Shown here piece after piece: positions 36,272 to 46,990 of a stretch of 64,000 bases of DNA. How positions within the stretch are numbered: the first letter of the stretch is position 1; every line of letters begins with the position of its first letter. The DNA is from Pycnococcus provasolii. Lineage: Eukaryota; Chlorophyta; Pseudoscourfieldiophyceae; Pseudoscourfieldiales; Pycnococcaceae. Where the stretch lies: assembly GCA_938743325.2 (NCBI GenBank), contig OW568873.1, forward strand, positions 558,001 to 622,000, written 5' to 3'. A program made the position numbers and the translations under genes. The notes under the pieces were generated by a model. It ran no database searches and was not told the DNA's origin. It worked only from the letters and a program-made list of their open reading frames with translations.

Positions 36272-39036
36272 CCAAGAGGGTCCGCTTCTCAACCACGACT
36301 CCGCACTCCGAGGTCGGCAAGAAAAATGCCGTCGTCTTCGTTCTTTCAACGCCGGCGTGGGTCCTAATCTGTGTGCAGCCGACGACGACGTCTTCTGCGT
36401 GCAGCTCTCTCTGACGTCTGAAACTACACTGCTACAACATGGTGGAGGTGGAGCATCCACCCCCGTGCTGGGACCCCCCATGCCCATGCCTGCCTGCCTT
36501 AGGGACGACACACAGAGCACCGGAGCAACGCACCGCGAGCCAACTTAAGAGCACCGGCACTTAACTTAAGCACGAGCCTCAGGAGCGTGCTCCTGAGCTC
36601 TCCGAGCTGCTTGCCTTCTCCTGGGAACCTTTGCGAGCGCTCCAAGAGGACGAGAAGAGGGACGGGACCCGCGGCCGAGTCGAGTTCCTGTACTGGGTCC
36701 CACCGTCCCAGTGCAGGTACCCGTAGCCTACGTTCGCGGAAAACCGGGTTAAAAGCCAAAGGGGTTGCGAAAGCAAATGCATTGGTTGGAAGGCAAAAAA
36801 CAAGGTGGGGTGGGGCCCACCCACGGAAGAATATGGTGGGGCCCACGGGACTTTGTGAAAAGCAAGAGCCGGTTAAAAGCTGCCGGGTGAAAAGAAACAG
36901 CGAGGTGAAAAGGCCGACGACGGACTTCGCTCAAGGAGCCTTCCCTCTTCTTTCTCTACGGGAGAGCAACTCCCTCTCCTCTCGGACTGGCCTTGCTTGG
37001 TAGGCCTTGCTTCCTGGCCTTTGGACCTCCTTCCTGGCCTTTGGTTGGTGGGTTCGTTGGTTCGTTGGGCCGAAACCAACCAAACCACCTGAAGGGAGAT
37101 GGTTGGGTTGGGTTGGAGATGGTTGGGTGGGTTTCGTGCACGTTGGGAACAATGCAACGGGACCGAAAATTACAACTTGAGAGAAGGAACTCGCCGTGAG
37201 AACCGTGAAGAGTGTGCCGTTGCAACACTCGTGGAGAACTCCATTTGGGTGAGAGAGACTCAAGCTGCCCTTCAAGCACGACACACGGCAAGCACCGGTT
37301 TGTACGGACGATTGCATTGGAAAAGGTTCGTTGGCCGGTAGTCTGTGTGTTGAGGCCAGTCACCAGCGGAGAGGGAACCGTCTCTGAACCATGTTCACGT
37401 ACCTCTTCACCTCTTTCAGACTTGCATCTACGTAGCACTTCCATCTCGACTTCCATCGACTTCAATTCCCTTGCAGAGAAAATCAATGCATGGACTTTTG
37501 CGTGAGATCATAGGAAAGAGGTCGTGTGGTCTCCCCATGGATCGTACCGCGTTTCGAATGCCAACCCTACGGCACGGTCTTGTATCTGTACTGTACCACC
37601 TGCATCTGCAGTGTTCGCCAAAGAAGCCCTCTCTGTGCTGTAGCCTGTAGTCTGCTCAAGGAGTCAAGGTGCATCGGCTTGAAAGTCGGACAGCATCCTA
37701 GGATTATTTGTCCCGTTGTCTGGTTGATAATTTATGGACATGGTCGAGAAAAGGCCAACCAAAAGGGTTTTGTGCGTTAGGGTTAGGGTTAGCTATGGCC
37801 CCTAGGGTAGGGTAAGTACCAGGTTGATTTTTTTTCTAGCCTACCCTCTATCGTAGTGACCATCGAGTGACGAGTGGCGCGTTGTCGTCGTACAACCAAC
37901 ATGTCCATGTTGGTATGGGTGAGCTTCGTTTTCGAACGTTGGCCATTGGTTACGCTGGCGGGGGTACCCAATGGCCTACGCCACCGCCCAAGGCGCCCAT
38001 AGGTCAGTTTAGGCGGTAGGAAAGGAAGGGGAGGCTCTTCGACGACGTGGTACTGTAGAGCTTGACGACGAGGTTGTCCCACCTCGAAGACGACCCGGTA
38101 TGATAGGTGGTGGGCACGAGACCCCGCCGAGCAGCCGAGCAGCCGAGAAGGCGAGAGGGCGAGAGGGCGAGAACACGAGGGGTTCGGGAGAGGACAAACT
38201 TTTAACAAGTCGTTTGCCTAAGCCAAAAGCAAAAGCAAACCAACTTGTCGTTTTGTGAACAGCGAGGGACTGAGGGAGAAGTCGCCGACCAAGTGCTACA
38301 TTCAAGGCCTTGAAGAACAACGAGGTTGGCCACACGCACGCACCGACGCACGCACGCAACGAGAACACGCTCGAGAACACGCTCGGCGAGCGAAACAGGG
38401 TTTGGTTTGGAGAGCTTTGGTTTGGTGCAGCTTTGCTCTTTGTTGTTCTTCAACTCTTCTTCTCCAACGTTTCTCGGAGGGTTTTGTCACCTTGGAAACT
38501 TTCTCTCCTGACGCGCTGCGCTGCGCTGTGGTTTTGTGTGTTTTTGGTGTGTGTTTGGTGTGTTTTTGTTAAACTTCAACGTCTTGCAAGAAGAGGCCAG
38601 TGCCGCCGTCCTGGTGGTTTTGTGTGTTGTGCGCCGTGTTTGGTGTTTCTTGGTGTCCTTGGTGTTTCTTGGTTGGCTCGGTGGTGCACGTGTACGCGTG
38701 CGTTGCGTGTTGGTTCTAGTTGTCGTGCACACGTTGTGTTAACGACGTTAACACCATAAATAAGGTGGGTTGTAAGGCACCTTGCAAACCAGGTTACCGT
38801 ACCTTAAGTGAGTGAGTGAGTACGCAGAGTGGTGCTTACACTCGCACACGCGTTCGTTCGTGAAGTTAGCGCGCACAATTTAAGGGAAGCCGTCAGGTGA
38901 AGCTCGCACGTCGTCAGGTGTACAGTAGGTGTGCGCGTGCGTGCGTGGGTGAGTGAGTGAGTGAGTGAGTGAGTGGTGAGACCTCGAGTCTCATTTTCAT
39001 ACCAACCGACGACGGACATACAAGCAGTACACAAAT
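36272..39036. other. Large gene-free region
   Basis: Nearly 2.8 kb without a gene I can support. Open frames here, up to 176 codons on the minus strand near 36956-37486, have mixed low-complexity composition and start at odd positions. Noted features are a 9-bp inverted repeat (CTCAGGAGC ... GCTCCTGAG, 36578-36597), GGTTGGGTTGGGTTGG-type runs near 37100-37125, and a GTTAGGGTTAGGGTTAG motif at about 37779-37795. A GTGAGTGAGTGAGTGAGTG tract sits at about 38946-38970 just upstream of the channel gene, whose promoter must lie here. Confidence 0.6.
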
Positions 39037-41502
39037 ATGCTTGTTCACAACGTCGGCCGACGCGGTGACCGTGGTGGGAATAGGTCGACGCAGGCTGCAA
39101 ATGAAATGCTAAACCGCTACGAGCAGGGCATGCAGCATCGTTCAGAATATCGCGACCACGGGTCGTTTAACGAGACTGACTTCGAAGTCGGAAACAACAA
39201 CGGCAGTGGCAGCAACAACAACAACAGCGACGGCGGCAGGAGAGGTTCGGAGTCAACGGGCGGTGGTGTTCCCGGCACCACCGTCAAGGGTCCGGAAATT
39301 GCAAAGCTGGCGGGCGAGAAGCACAAGCCAAAGCTGGCAACCTCTCAGCAGTCGTTCTTGAACCCGAAGCGCTGGCTCGAGCAGGGCAACAAGCATGGCG
39401 TGCTGCAGAACGCAGGTAAAAACCGGCTGCCATATGGGTTTCACATCGACAAGGAACACCGAGAGAAGCTGAAGGACCTTCTCGGCGAAGAGGAGACGGA
39501 GATCCTCAGGAAGGTGGAAGAACGCGAGGACGAGAGAGCCGCACAGTGGCGCCTGCGGCCGCTGCGACGAAGGGTTCGCCTGTTGTTTGAGGACCCGCAC
39601 AGCTCCACACCGGCGTACGTGCTGGCGGTGACCATCCTGACGATGATCATCGTGAGCTCAATCATCTTCATGGTGGACTCCGTCGACTCCGTGCGCAACA
39701 ACGACAAGGTGAGCTACGCACTCGACATGACGGAGTCGGTGTTCATCGTCTGCTTCACGCTCGAGTACCTCCTGCGCATGTGGGCCTCCGAGGACTGGCA
39801 GAGCTTCCCCTTCGAGTCGCAGAACGTCATCGACTTCGCCGCGATCATTCCGTGGTACGTCGAGACCATCATGCACGTCTCCGGACACGGCGAAGGCGGC
39901 TTTAACCTCGGCTTCCTCCGCCTCGCGCGCGTGTTTCGCGTGTTCAAGCTGTCTCGGTACGGCAACAAGATGCAGATGGTGTTCGACGCGCTCAACGAAA
40001 GCCGCGACATCCTCTCCATGCTTATGGTAAACCTCGCCATTATCATCATCGTGTTCAGCTCCATCACGTATTACGCAGAGTCGCCGAACAACAAGGATGA
40101 GTTTTCGAACATTCCCAAGACGTGCTGGTGGTGCATCGTGACTGTGTTGACGGTTGGCTACGGCGACATGGCGCCGCAGAGCATCCTCGGACGATGCACA
40201 GCCGCACTTCTCATGATTCTTTCGCTCATCGTTCTCGCGCTGCCCATCACCATTATCGGCAGCTGCTTCTCGAATTCGTGGGTGGCATGGAAGGAAGACC
40301 AGAAGCTCAAGGAGCGCCTTGAAATGCTGCCAAGCACGTTCAAGTCGCTCTATCCCGCGCTTACCGCGCTTGCGGAGGACATGAGCGAGAACAACGCGTT
40401 GCTTCAGGAGAAGTCTGAGGAGCTGAGCGACTTGCTCTCCAAAATGCACGATGCGCTTGAAAAGTCTCGCCTGGGCGAGCAGAGCACATATCTCAAGGAC
40501 ATGTCTACTTTGATGGAGTCGTGCATGCATCTCTTATCGGACAACCTCGTGGAGACGCACCAGCTCTTCGACGAGATCCTGACGATGATTCGATCAAGGT
40601 CCGCGGAGGGAAGACGCTTGCGTGCACATGCGGCGATGGTGATGGACGACGCAAAGACGTGTATGAAGATGGCCTTCAGCAACCTGTTCCGCTCGCAGGC
40701 GACAATCACCACAGAAGAGGGTGAGCTGCTGGACTTGAGAAGGTACAACGGCGTCATGGATGTGCATGTCATCGGCGCACGCGGCCTCGCTGCGAAAGAC
40801 ATGAGCGGGACGAGCGATCCTTATGTGCTGGTGTCACACGGTGAGGAGGTTCGGAAAAGCGAGATTATGCAAAAGTCTCTCAACCCGATGTGGGACGAGC
40901 ATATGGTACTGCTTATAAACACGGTGATGACGCCAATCAAGGTGGAGGTGTTCGACAGTGATCTAATTTCGCAAGATGACCCGCTCGGCCATGTGAACAT
41001 TGACATACGCGACCTGGTGCCCGAGATGCGCATCGAAAAGTGGCACGAACTCAAGGATGGCAAGGGCGGCTCCATTAAGTTGGCTCTGACGATGTTCAAC
41101 ATGCAAAGCATCTTCCCCAATAATCTCGATGACGACGACTTAATGCAGTCTATCGCTGACCGTGTGTTCTCCGCTTCTGCCTCGATGACCGCAGGTTCAA
41201 ATTGCAGCATCACGGTGCCGAAGTACAACATTGTGATTTCGAAGCAACCGCCACCCGCGATGAATGTGACAGAGCGGGATCACGATCGCGAGCGTGAGAG
41301 GATACTTGCGGAAAAGATCAAAAAGGCTGAGATGCTCCGCAGCAAAAGCATGCTTGGGCTTGAAAAAAGGAGTTCTCCGAGTGAAACGGAGGCAGTGGCA
41401 GCGCCGCATCCTGAAGCGGCCGCCACGCCTGACGGCGCACCTGACGCGAGGGCGGGTGCCGATTTGCGAACGCAAAGCCATCACATCAATACCGATGAAT
41501 GA
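39037..41502 (+). CDS. Voltage-gated K+ channel fused to a C-terminal C2 domain
   Basis: The frame encodes 821 residues from a clear ATG. Residues 1-190 are soluble and hydrophilic. Six transmembrane segments follow, S1 near 193 (AYVLAVTILTMIIVSSIIFM), S2 and S3 near 230-283, S4 with regularly spaced Arg (RLARVFRVFKLSR, about 293-306), S5 near 328-350, the pore helix with TVLTVGYGDMAP (filter TVGYGD, near 372-377), and S6 to about 415. This is Kv-type, and GYGD indicates K+ selectivity. A long coiled region (about 415-565) leads to a C2 domain (about 567-690: YNGVMDVHVIGARGLAAKD, SDPYVL, DSDLISQDDPLGHV) that keeps calcium-ligand aspartates. A Kv core with a C2 domain suggests calcium- or lipid-tuned gating. 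The downstream uL23m gene is convergent, 247 bp away. Confidence 0.92.
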   Translation: MLVHNVGRRGDRGGNRSTQAANEMLNRYEQGMQHRSEYRDHGSFNETDFEVGNNNGSGSNNNNSDGGRRGSESTGGGVPGTTVKGPEIAKLAGEKHKPKLATSQQSFLNPKRWLEQGNKHGVLQNAGKNRLPYGFHIDKEHREKLKDLLGEEETEILRKVEEREDERAAQWRLRPLRRRVRLLFEDPHSSTPAYVLAVTILTMIIVSSIIFMVDSVDSVRNNDKVSYALDMTESVFIVCFTLEYLLRMWASEDWQSFPFESQNVIDFAAIIPWYVETIMHVSGHGEGGFNLGFLRLARVFRVFKLSRYGNKMQMVFDALNESRDILSMLMVNLAIIIIVFSSITYYAESPNNKDEFSNIPKTCWWCIVTVLTVGYGDMAPQSILGRCTAALLMILSLIVLALPITIIGSCFSNSWVAWKEDQKLKERLEMLPSTFKSLYPALTALAEDMSENNALLQEKSEELSDLLSKMHDALEKSRLGEQSTYLKDMSTLMESCMHLLSDNLVETHQLFDEILTMIRSRSAEGRRLRAHAAMVMDDAKTCMKMAFSNLFRSQATITTEEGELLDLRRYNGVMDVHVIGARGLAAKDMSGTSDPYVLVSHGEEVRKSEIMQKSLNPMWDEHMVLLINTVMTPIKVEVFDSDLISQDDPLGHVNIDIRDLVPEMRIEKWHELKDGKGGSIKLALTMFNMQSIFPNNLDDDDLMQSIADRVFSASASMTAGSNCSITVPKYNIVISKQPPPAMNVTERDHDRERERILAEKIKKAEMLRSKSMLGLEKRSSPSETEAVAAPHPEAAATPDGAPDARAGADLRTQSHHINTDE

Positions 41503-41749
41503 GTTCTTTCTCTTGCATCATCCTGGCGAACGTTAATCATGCAAATTTGGCACAGAAAGGATCGAGGATAAAGCAGTGTGCGGCCTCGATGTCTTTGGAG
41601 TTGTGCTAGATTTTTCGTCATGATGCACGCTGGGTTCAGTGCATGAACAAGGACGCGAAGGGGGAAGGACAGCTTGCACCTCATTTGCAATGGCGACACT
41701 TCCTTGGGCAAATGCTCGTAAAAATCGGACGAAGTTATTCACACACAGT

Positions 41750-42862
41750 TTACACCGTCTTGAGTTTATCTTTTTTCAATATCCTCTGCGCACGTTCCCG
41801 ACGCGCGTACTTCTTCGGATTTCTTCGCTGGTCTTTCGCCCGCTTCATCGATATCTTCTTTTGGTATTCCCTAAACTTCCATATCACCTCCTCCGTCTCC
41901 AGCTCCTCCTTCGTCATGTCCTCGCGGCGCTTTTTCGGCGGGAAGTGCACAGTCCCGCGCTGGTTGCTGTGCTTTTGCATGAGTGCCGCAGCCGCAAAGC
42001 TTCCACCCGTCTCCTTGGCAAACTCGTTCGCCTCCTCGGTCCACTTTTTCACCGTCTCAGGGTCGAGCAACTTCGCCGCCTCGGCGGTGGGGGGCAGCAC
42101 CGCAAGTCCAGGCTCTCTCAGTCGAGCGTACACCTTCTTGTAGCGAGGCCGTTTCACGTAGTAGCGGAAGGAGGAAGTCGAGCGCACGCCTATTTTTTTC
42201 TTTCCTTCGTAGTTGATCGTGGCGATGCCGACGACGTCAAATCCGTAGAAATAGCGCAGGAATGCGACGAGCTCGAACTTGTTGACGAATGGCTTTGTGT
42301 GGAAGACGAGTGTTCGCGTGCGTCCGTCCGCGTCCACCTGCGTGCTCGTGGGTATGTACTTCAGAGGAAAGTTGGGAAAGAACACCTTGGGTCCAGATAT
42401 GCGCGGTTGTTCTTTCTGTTGTCCTTCTGACGCGTCGGACGAGGCGGAGGCGGAGGCGTCTTGTGCATCAGGTGACGGCGCAGTTGACGACGAGGAGGAG
42501 GAGGATGACGACGACGAGGATGCGAACGTGCGCCCTGCGAACGTGCACGAGGTTGCACCCCCCCATGGAGGAAGCGCGCGTGAGGAAGTCACGGATGATC
42601 CGAGCTGCGGCCCTCCTACTAACCCCACGGGCACAGAACCTCTAACACCACCAGGTCCACCACCACCACCACCACTAACACCAACACCACCCTCACCACC
42701 ACCCTCACCAATCAAAGACGACGAGGATCCCATCGACACAGATGGTATCAACACAGGCCTAAAAGCCAACGACGACGACCCAAACAGAGACACCACCGAA
42801 GAGCACCGAGATACCACCGAAGAGCACCTAGCCCAACCACCACCACCACCACCCATGAGCAT
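41750..42862 (-). CDS. Mitochondrial large-subunit ribosomal protein uL23m
   Basis: The frame encodes 370 residues from the ATG at 42860-42862; the open frame reaches back to a TTG at 42982. The start, MLMGGGGGGWARCSSVV, is a Ser- and Arg-containing presequence, followed by about 110 residues of Gly-, Pro- and Ser-rich DNA repeats. The uL23 core starts near residue 160: KVFFPNFPLKYIP, then KPFVNKFELVAFLRYFYGFD, VVGIATINYEGKKKIGVR, and SSFRYYVKRPRYKKVYARL. This is the mitochondrial form (N-F-P-x-F-P-style start plus an extended C-terminus). The basic tail (KISMKRAKDQRRNPKKYARR) is rRNA-binding. Nuclear-encoded uL23m joins the large subunit near the peptide exit tunnel. Confidence 0.87.
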   Translation of the reverse strand: MLMGGGGGGWARCSSVVSRCSSVVSLFGSSSLAFRPVLIPSVSMGSSSSLIGEGGGEGGVGVSGGGGGGPGGVRGSVPVGLVGGPQLGSSVTSSRALPPWGGATSCTFAGRTFASSSSSSSSSSSSTAPSPDAQDASASASSDASEGQQKEQPRISGPKVFFPNFPLKYIPTSTQVDADGRTRTLVFHTKPFVNKFELVAFLRYFYGFDVVGIATINYEGKKKIGVRSTSSFRYYVKRPRYKKVYARLREPGLAVLPPTAEAAKLLDPETVKKWTEEANEFAKETGGSFAAAALMQKHSNQRGTVHFPPKKRREDMTKEELETEEVIWKFREYQKKISMKRAKDQRRNPKKYARRERAQRILKKDKLKTV

Positions 42863-43135
42863 GAAAGGAGCAAGAAAGGACGAAAGAAACAGCACGGGCA
42901 GAATGAGCAATGACGAGCACGAGCAAGGCAATGACGAGCACGACGACGGCGACGGCGCCAATAACGAGGGGGCCCAAAGCAAAGGTAACCCTAAGTAAGG
43001 GGAGGGGGGGGGGCCTATCCTAAAACCCTAATGGGATGCATCGGGCCCCATGCCATGGGCAACAAGCTAGTCTAAGGTAGTCTATGTTAGGCATCACTGG
43101 CGGGCTGTTACACACATCACATTTATTAGGTAAGG

Positions 43136-45292
43136 TCACTCCGCGCCAACACTAGCCTGTCCGCCAGTGTCCGCAGACAAGCTAGAAAGCTCGTCCTCCA
43201 GCTGAGCGTACTCAAACACCATGTCCTGCCGAACGCGCATGCACCAACCTGACGTCGCGTCGCGAGACGCCTGGCCCGTCGCGGCGTCCAAAGGGGGCGC
43301 ACGAGGGTCGAAGAACGCGTAGTTGCCGCGCTCGCGGCCCTCGTCGATGCGACGGTGACCCTCCTCGTGCCGGAGGAACCATGCACCGAACGACTTGTGC
43401 CACCTCCAAGCCTGCGCCTTGAGCGCACGCGCCGCGAGGTACTGCTGTCGACTTCCCGGCTGGAAGTAGTACGCGAAGAACAGAAGGTCAAGCTCGGCTT
43501 TCTCGAACAGAAGAGGCGAGGAAACGGCGGGAGGGGGCGTCGTCGGGTAGCCTGCGGGTAGGCTGGCAACGGGCCGGCGAGGGCAGGACGACGCCTTGGG
43601 TGGCCACTCGCTGTCGCCAACCGCGGGAAGGCCACGATGCGAAATGTCCAGCGTGCGCAGAGTGGCGCCCTCCTGCGCCGCCGCGGCGCTCACCACCGCG
43701 TTCAGGTCCTCGTTGCTGTTCGGAGCAGCACCGGGTGCGGTGAGAGGAGGTGTCGCCGCCTGCGTGGATGGCAAGGGCAGAGGCGCCTCTTCACCTGCGG
43801 CGCTCAGCGCACGCGCCAGCTCTGATGCCGCTGTCAGGTCAAGCATAGGGATGTTGCCACTCGCCTGCGGCCCCAACTGAGGCGAAGCTGATGGGCTCGG
43901 GCCGCCACTTCCCGCACGAGGTCCAAACTGCGGAGATCCCTGCGGGTGAGGCATAGCTCGCATCGGTGGCGAGCCTGGCTGCTGGCGTGGCATCATCATT
44001 CCGCCAGTCTGCTGCACCTGCTGTGCCACCTGTGGCTGCTGTCCCTGTGGTTGCGGCATCATTCCTGGTGCGACGGGAGGTCGACCTGCGACCGCGGCGG
44101 CGGCAACCGCCGCGGTTCCAGGTGCTACGCCGCGCTGTGCCCACTGTCCCTGTGCCGGAGGTGGCGTTGCGACGGTGGGTGCGGGTCCCGCCGAAGCGGC
44201 GGTGGCTGCTGCCGTCGGTCCGGCGGCGGCGGCGGCGAATGGCTTCGGCGGCGGCGCCGCAGGTGCGGGTGCGGAGGGCAAGGGCGTTGGTGCCGACGGT
44301 GTGGGGGCGGCGGCTGTGCGTGCGGGTGTTGGCGCGGGTGCGGCAGATGCCACCGTCTTGGCGGCCTGCTTCGCGCCAGGCAGCGCCGCTCGTGCTGCAG
44401 CAACGGCTGCCGCCGCCTTTTCCGCCGCCTCCTTCTCCTTTTCTTTTTTGGCTGCCCTTTCGTCTTTCTTCGACAACTTCTTCTCCTCCGGCTTGGCCTC
44501 GTCGTCGTCGTCACCCTTGCTCTTGGACGACGATGCGTGTGTCTCCTTCAGCGACCCTGCAGCGACGCTGCGTTCTCTCTCGTCAGCGTCCAGCTCCTCC
44601 ATCCTGTCGTTGATACCCTCGTACAGGTCCTCGACGTTCTCAAAGTCCTGCGGGTCATCCTGGTTCCTCTCGACGTAGTCTTCGACGAGGTCCTTGATAT
44701 CCTCGACAATGTCCGGCGGCAGCGAGTCGTTTTCGATGAGTCGGAGTACGGTTTCGAGCTTGGCGATGTGCTCCTGGTGTCTTGAGATGGACTCCTCGAG
44801 GTGAACAAGTCTCGGCGGTTTTGCCTTTCCTTTTTTCGCCGGCGTGATTCCTTCCATTTCTCCCTCGAACTGTTCGACTTGTTCGTTGAGCAGGTCGACG
44901 GTGCTTGAGAGCCATTCCGTCGCTTCGTTTTTCGCCTTGTCTTTCGGGTCAAGTCGCGCTGCGGCTGCGAGTCCTTCTTTCGAGAACGCCTTTGTCTTGG
45001 TTTCTTTTTCGCAGACTTTGAATCGTTCCATTTCTCTCTCGATAACCTTTCTGGCATCGAGGAGTTGTTTTTTGTCTTTGATTTCGTTCGACGCGAGCCA
45101 CGTTTTGATTTGGTCTCGGTGCTTCTGAAGTTTTTTGATTTCCTTCTTTAAGTCCGTCTCATACTTTTCCCTCTGCTGCGGGTTATCGCTTTCGTAGACT
45201 TTATTCCAAATCGAATCGAACACTTCCACACCTTCGACAACTTTTTTCAAAGTCTTGTCGATTTCAGCCTGGAGCTTGCGCGCAGCACCCAT
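43136..45292 (-). CDS. CNOT3: CCR4-NOT complex subunit 3 (NOT3)
   Basis: The frame encodes 718 residues from the ATG at 45290-45292. The N-terminal Not3/5 domain (about 1-235) opens with MGAARKLQAEIDKTLKKVVE and is mostly coiled-coil (VYESDNPQQREKYETDLKKE, LASNEIKDKKQLLDARKVIE). A Lys/Glu block and a long Pro/Ala/Gln-rich linker follow (about 260-560). The NOT2/3/5 (NOT box) domain closes the protein (about 595-705: DLLFFAYYFQPGSRQQYLAA, then KSFGAWFLRHEEGHRRIDEG and NYAFFDPRAPPL). NOT3 is a core subunit of the deadenylase complex that shortens mRNA poly(A) tails and represses translation. The convergent partner is the channel gene further left; a large spacer follows to the right. The length is close to plant and animal NOT3. 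Confidence 0.93.
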   Translation of the reverse strand: MGAARKLQAEIDKTLKKVVEGVEVFDSIWNKVYESDNPQQREKYETDLKKEIKKLQKHRDQIKTWLASNEIKDKKQLLDARKVIEREMERFKVCEKETKTKAFSKEGLAAAARLDPKDKAKNEATEWLSSTVDLLNEQVEQFEGEMEGITPAKKGKAKPPRLVHLEESISRHQEHIAKLETVLRLIENDSLPPDIVEDIKDLVEDYVERNQDDPQDFENVEDLYEGINDRMEELDADERERSVAAGSLKETHASSSKSKGDDDDEAKPEEKKLSKKDERAAKKEKEKEAAEKAAAAVAAARAALPGAKQAAKTVASAAPAPTPARTAAAPTPSAPTPLPSAPAPAAPPPKPFAAAAAGPTAAATAASAGPAPTVATPPPAQGQWAQRGVAPGTAAVAAAAVAGRPPVAPGMMPQPQGQQPQVAQQVQQTGGMMMPRQQPGSPPMRAMPHPQGSPQFGPRAGSGGPSPSASPQLGPQASGNIPMLDLTAASELARALSAAGEEAPLPLPSTQAATPPLTAPGAAPNSNEDLNAVVSAAAAQEGATLRTLDISHRGLPAVGDSEWPPKASSCPRRPVASLPAGYPTTPPPAVSSPLLFEKAELDLLFFAYYFQPGSRQQYLAARALKAQAWRWHKSFGAWFLRHEEGHRRIDEGRERGNYAFFDPRAPPLDAATGQASRDATSGWCMRVRQDMVFEYAQLEDELSSLSADTGGQASVGAE

Positions 45293-46990
45293 TACTAACA
45301 CACAATAGGGACACTAAAAAACAAACACAAACACAAAGCACACACCAAAGATTCCGACACACACAAAGCGACACACACTGCTGAGATGACACTGACACTG
45401 CTGACACTGACACTACTGACACTGCTGACACTGCTGATATGCGCCTCCTCCGCGTCGCCAAGAAAAACAAAAATGAACTGCGACAAGACAAGAGGGGAGC
45501 GATGGGCGAACACGGTTAGGGTTCCTGCACAATCGATTCGTTCCAAGAGGGATCCCCATTCCTCCTGCGTGGAGGGAGGCGAAGGCAGATTGGTGACTGG
45601 TGCACCGTCCGGTTTCGGTTTCACCAGATGGTTTCGCCGGAGGGTTTCTGGTTTTATCGTAGGGTAGGGGGTTCTGTTTTAGGGTTTTGTTTTACCAGGT
45701 AGGGTTTTATCATTTATTCCTTTTCCTTTTCGGGGTTTCTTCCTTGGGATTCATTCGGGTTTTCGTAGTACTATTCTTGGATTGGGGTTTAGGGATCAGA
45801 GCGTTTCCCCCCCCGGGGGGCAGCCGGGGCCCATGCAAGGCATGCATGTTGTTGGAGGCAACTCGTTTTGCACCGGTCGCTACGGTAGTACTACGCTACT
45901 TTTTAGTTCCTCCTCGTTCGGATGGCGGAGGAGGAGGAAGGACGACCGGTCAAGTTCTCTTTTGTCTTTGTTGTTTCTTCGGACTTCAGTACCCTACGAT
46001 AGTCTAATGTGCTTTCTTTCCTCGCTCGATGAGCGATTGAGCGATGGAAAGCGACGCCTTCAACAGAGGCACGGATGAGAGCGAGGAGACTGCTCTGCAA
46101 AGTGAGACAAAGTGAGAGAGAGAGACCGCGTACAGTCCTCTCCACTTCTCCACTCCTTCTCCAGTGCAATCGGCCGACCAGGGAGACGAGACCAGACAGC
46201 CAGCCAGATAGAAACCAATAGAAAGCCAGACCGGTTCCTCATCAGGTTATTGTGTGAGTTCTTTGTACTGTATTGTTGGTACAGTATTGGGTTCTCTGGC
46301 AACTCCTTAGGGAAAGAAGAAACGCGAGCTGTTAGCCATCCTCATCGTCGCCATAAAGCCGTGAAGTCCGTCCACTATGATAGTGAGGTGAGAGTGAGGT
46401 GAGAGTGAGGTTGCGTTCAAGGTAGGTTGCTGAAGCTGAGCATCTAAGGTACCTTTACGAGAGTACGAGCCTCAGTCATCAGTCGTCGAGCCTCACTCGA
46501 GCCAGGTGCCAGGCCCAAGTTGCCTCTGCAAGGAGGTTGTTCTCCTAGGTCGTCTTCTATGATACAGTAGGCGAGCTCCTCTTCTCTTCTCTGAGCTCAC
46601 GTGAGTCTCTGAGCTCACGTCTCTGAGGTCTCTGAGGACAGACTGAGGGGAGTGAGGGGAGTGAGTGAGCCTGAGAGCCTCTGCTCAGCTCCGAGGCGTC
46701 TCAACTCTCAGGCTCCGACCGTCTGCTTTCTCGAGGTGGTTGGTTCGGTCTCGCCGTGAGGTTGCTCGAGGTGGGTGGGTGGGCCCACGAACTCACTCGA
46801 GTTGTCCCCCCTCTCCTCTCCTCTCGCTCGCTCGCGCACTTGGAGACCTGGCCGCGCCGCTAGCTGTGATAGCAGTTGTGCGTTCTTAAGAGGTTCTTAA
46901 GGCGGATAGTTCGTTAAGGGCGGCCATAGGGGGCCATAGATAGTTAACTATAGCTTGTTGTGTTATTTGGTGTTATTTGTGTTATTTGGT
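45293..46990. other. Gene-free region with simple repeats
   Basis: About 1.7 kb between the divergent NOT3 and CFAP91 starts. I see a (CTGACA)-type tract at about 45386-45440, GTGAGGTGAGAGTGAGG near 46384-46410, and an AGCTCACGTGAG palindrome cluster at about 46593-46640. T-rich and pyrimidine-rich DNA precedes the CFAP91 ATG. Frames here are short and start at TTG. The promoters of both genes must lie in it. Confidence 0.5.

Noticed and set aside
36956-37486. 176-codon minus-strand frame in the gene-free stretch
   Set aside because: Mixed low-complexity composition, no domain, and several competing frames in the same place.
37789-38759. Several 60-150 codon frames before the channel gene
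   Set aside because: They overlap one another on both strands and reflect Cys/Phe/Val-rich simple sequence.
45687-46402. Frames of about 80-106 codons upstream of CFAP91
   Set aside because: Short, start at atypical codons, and no conserved features.
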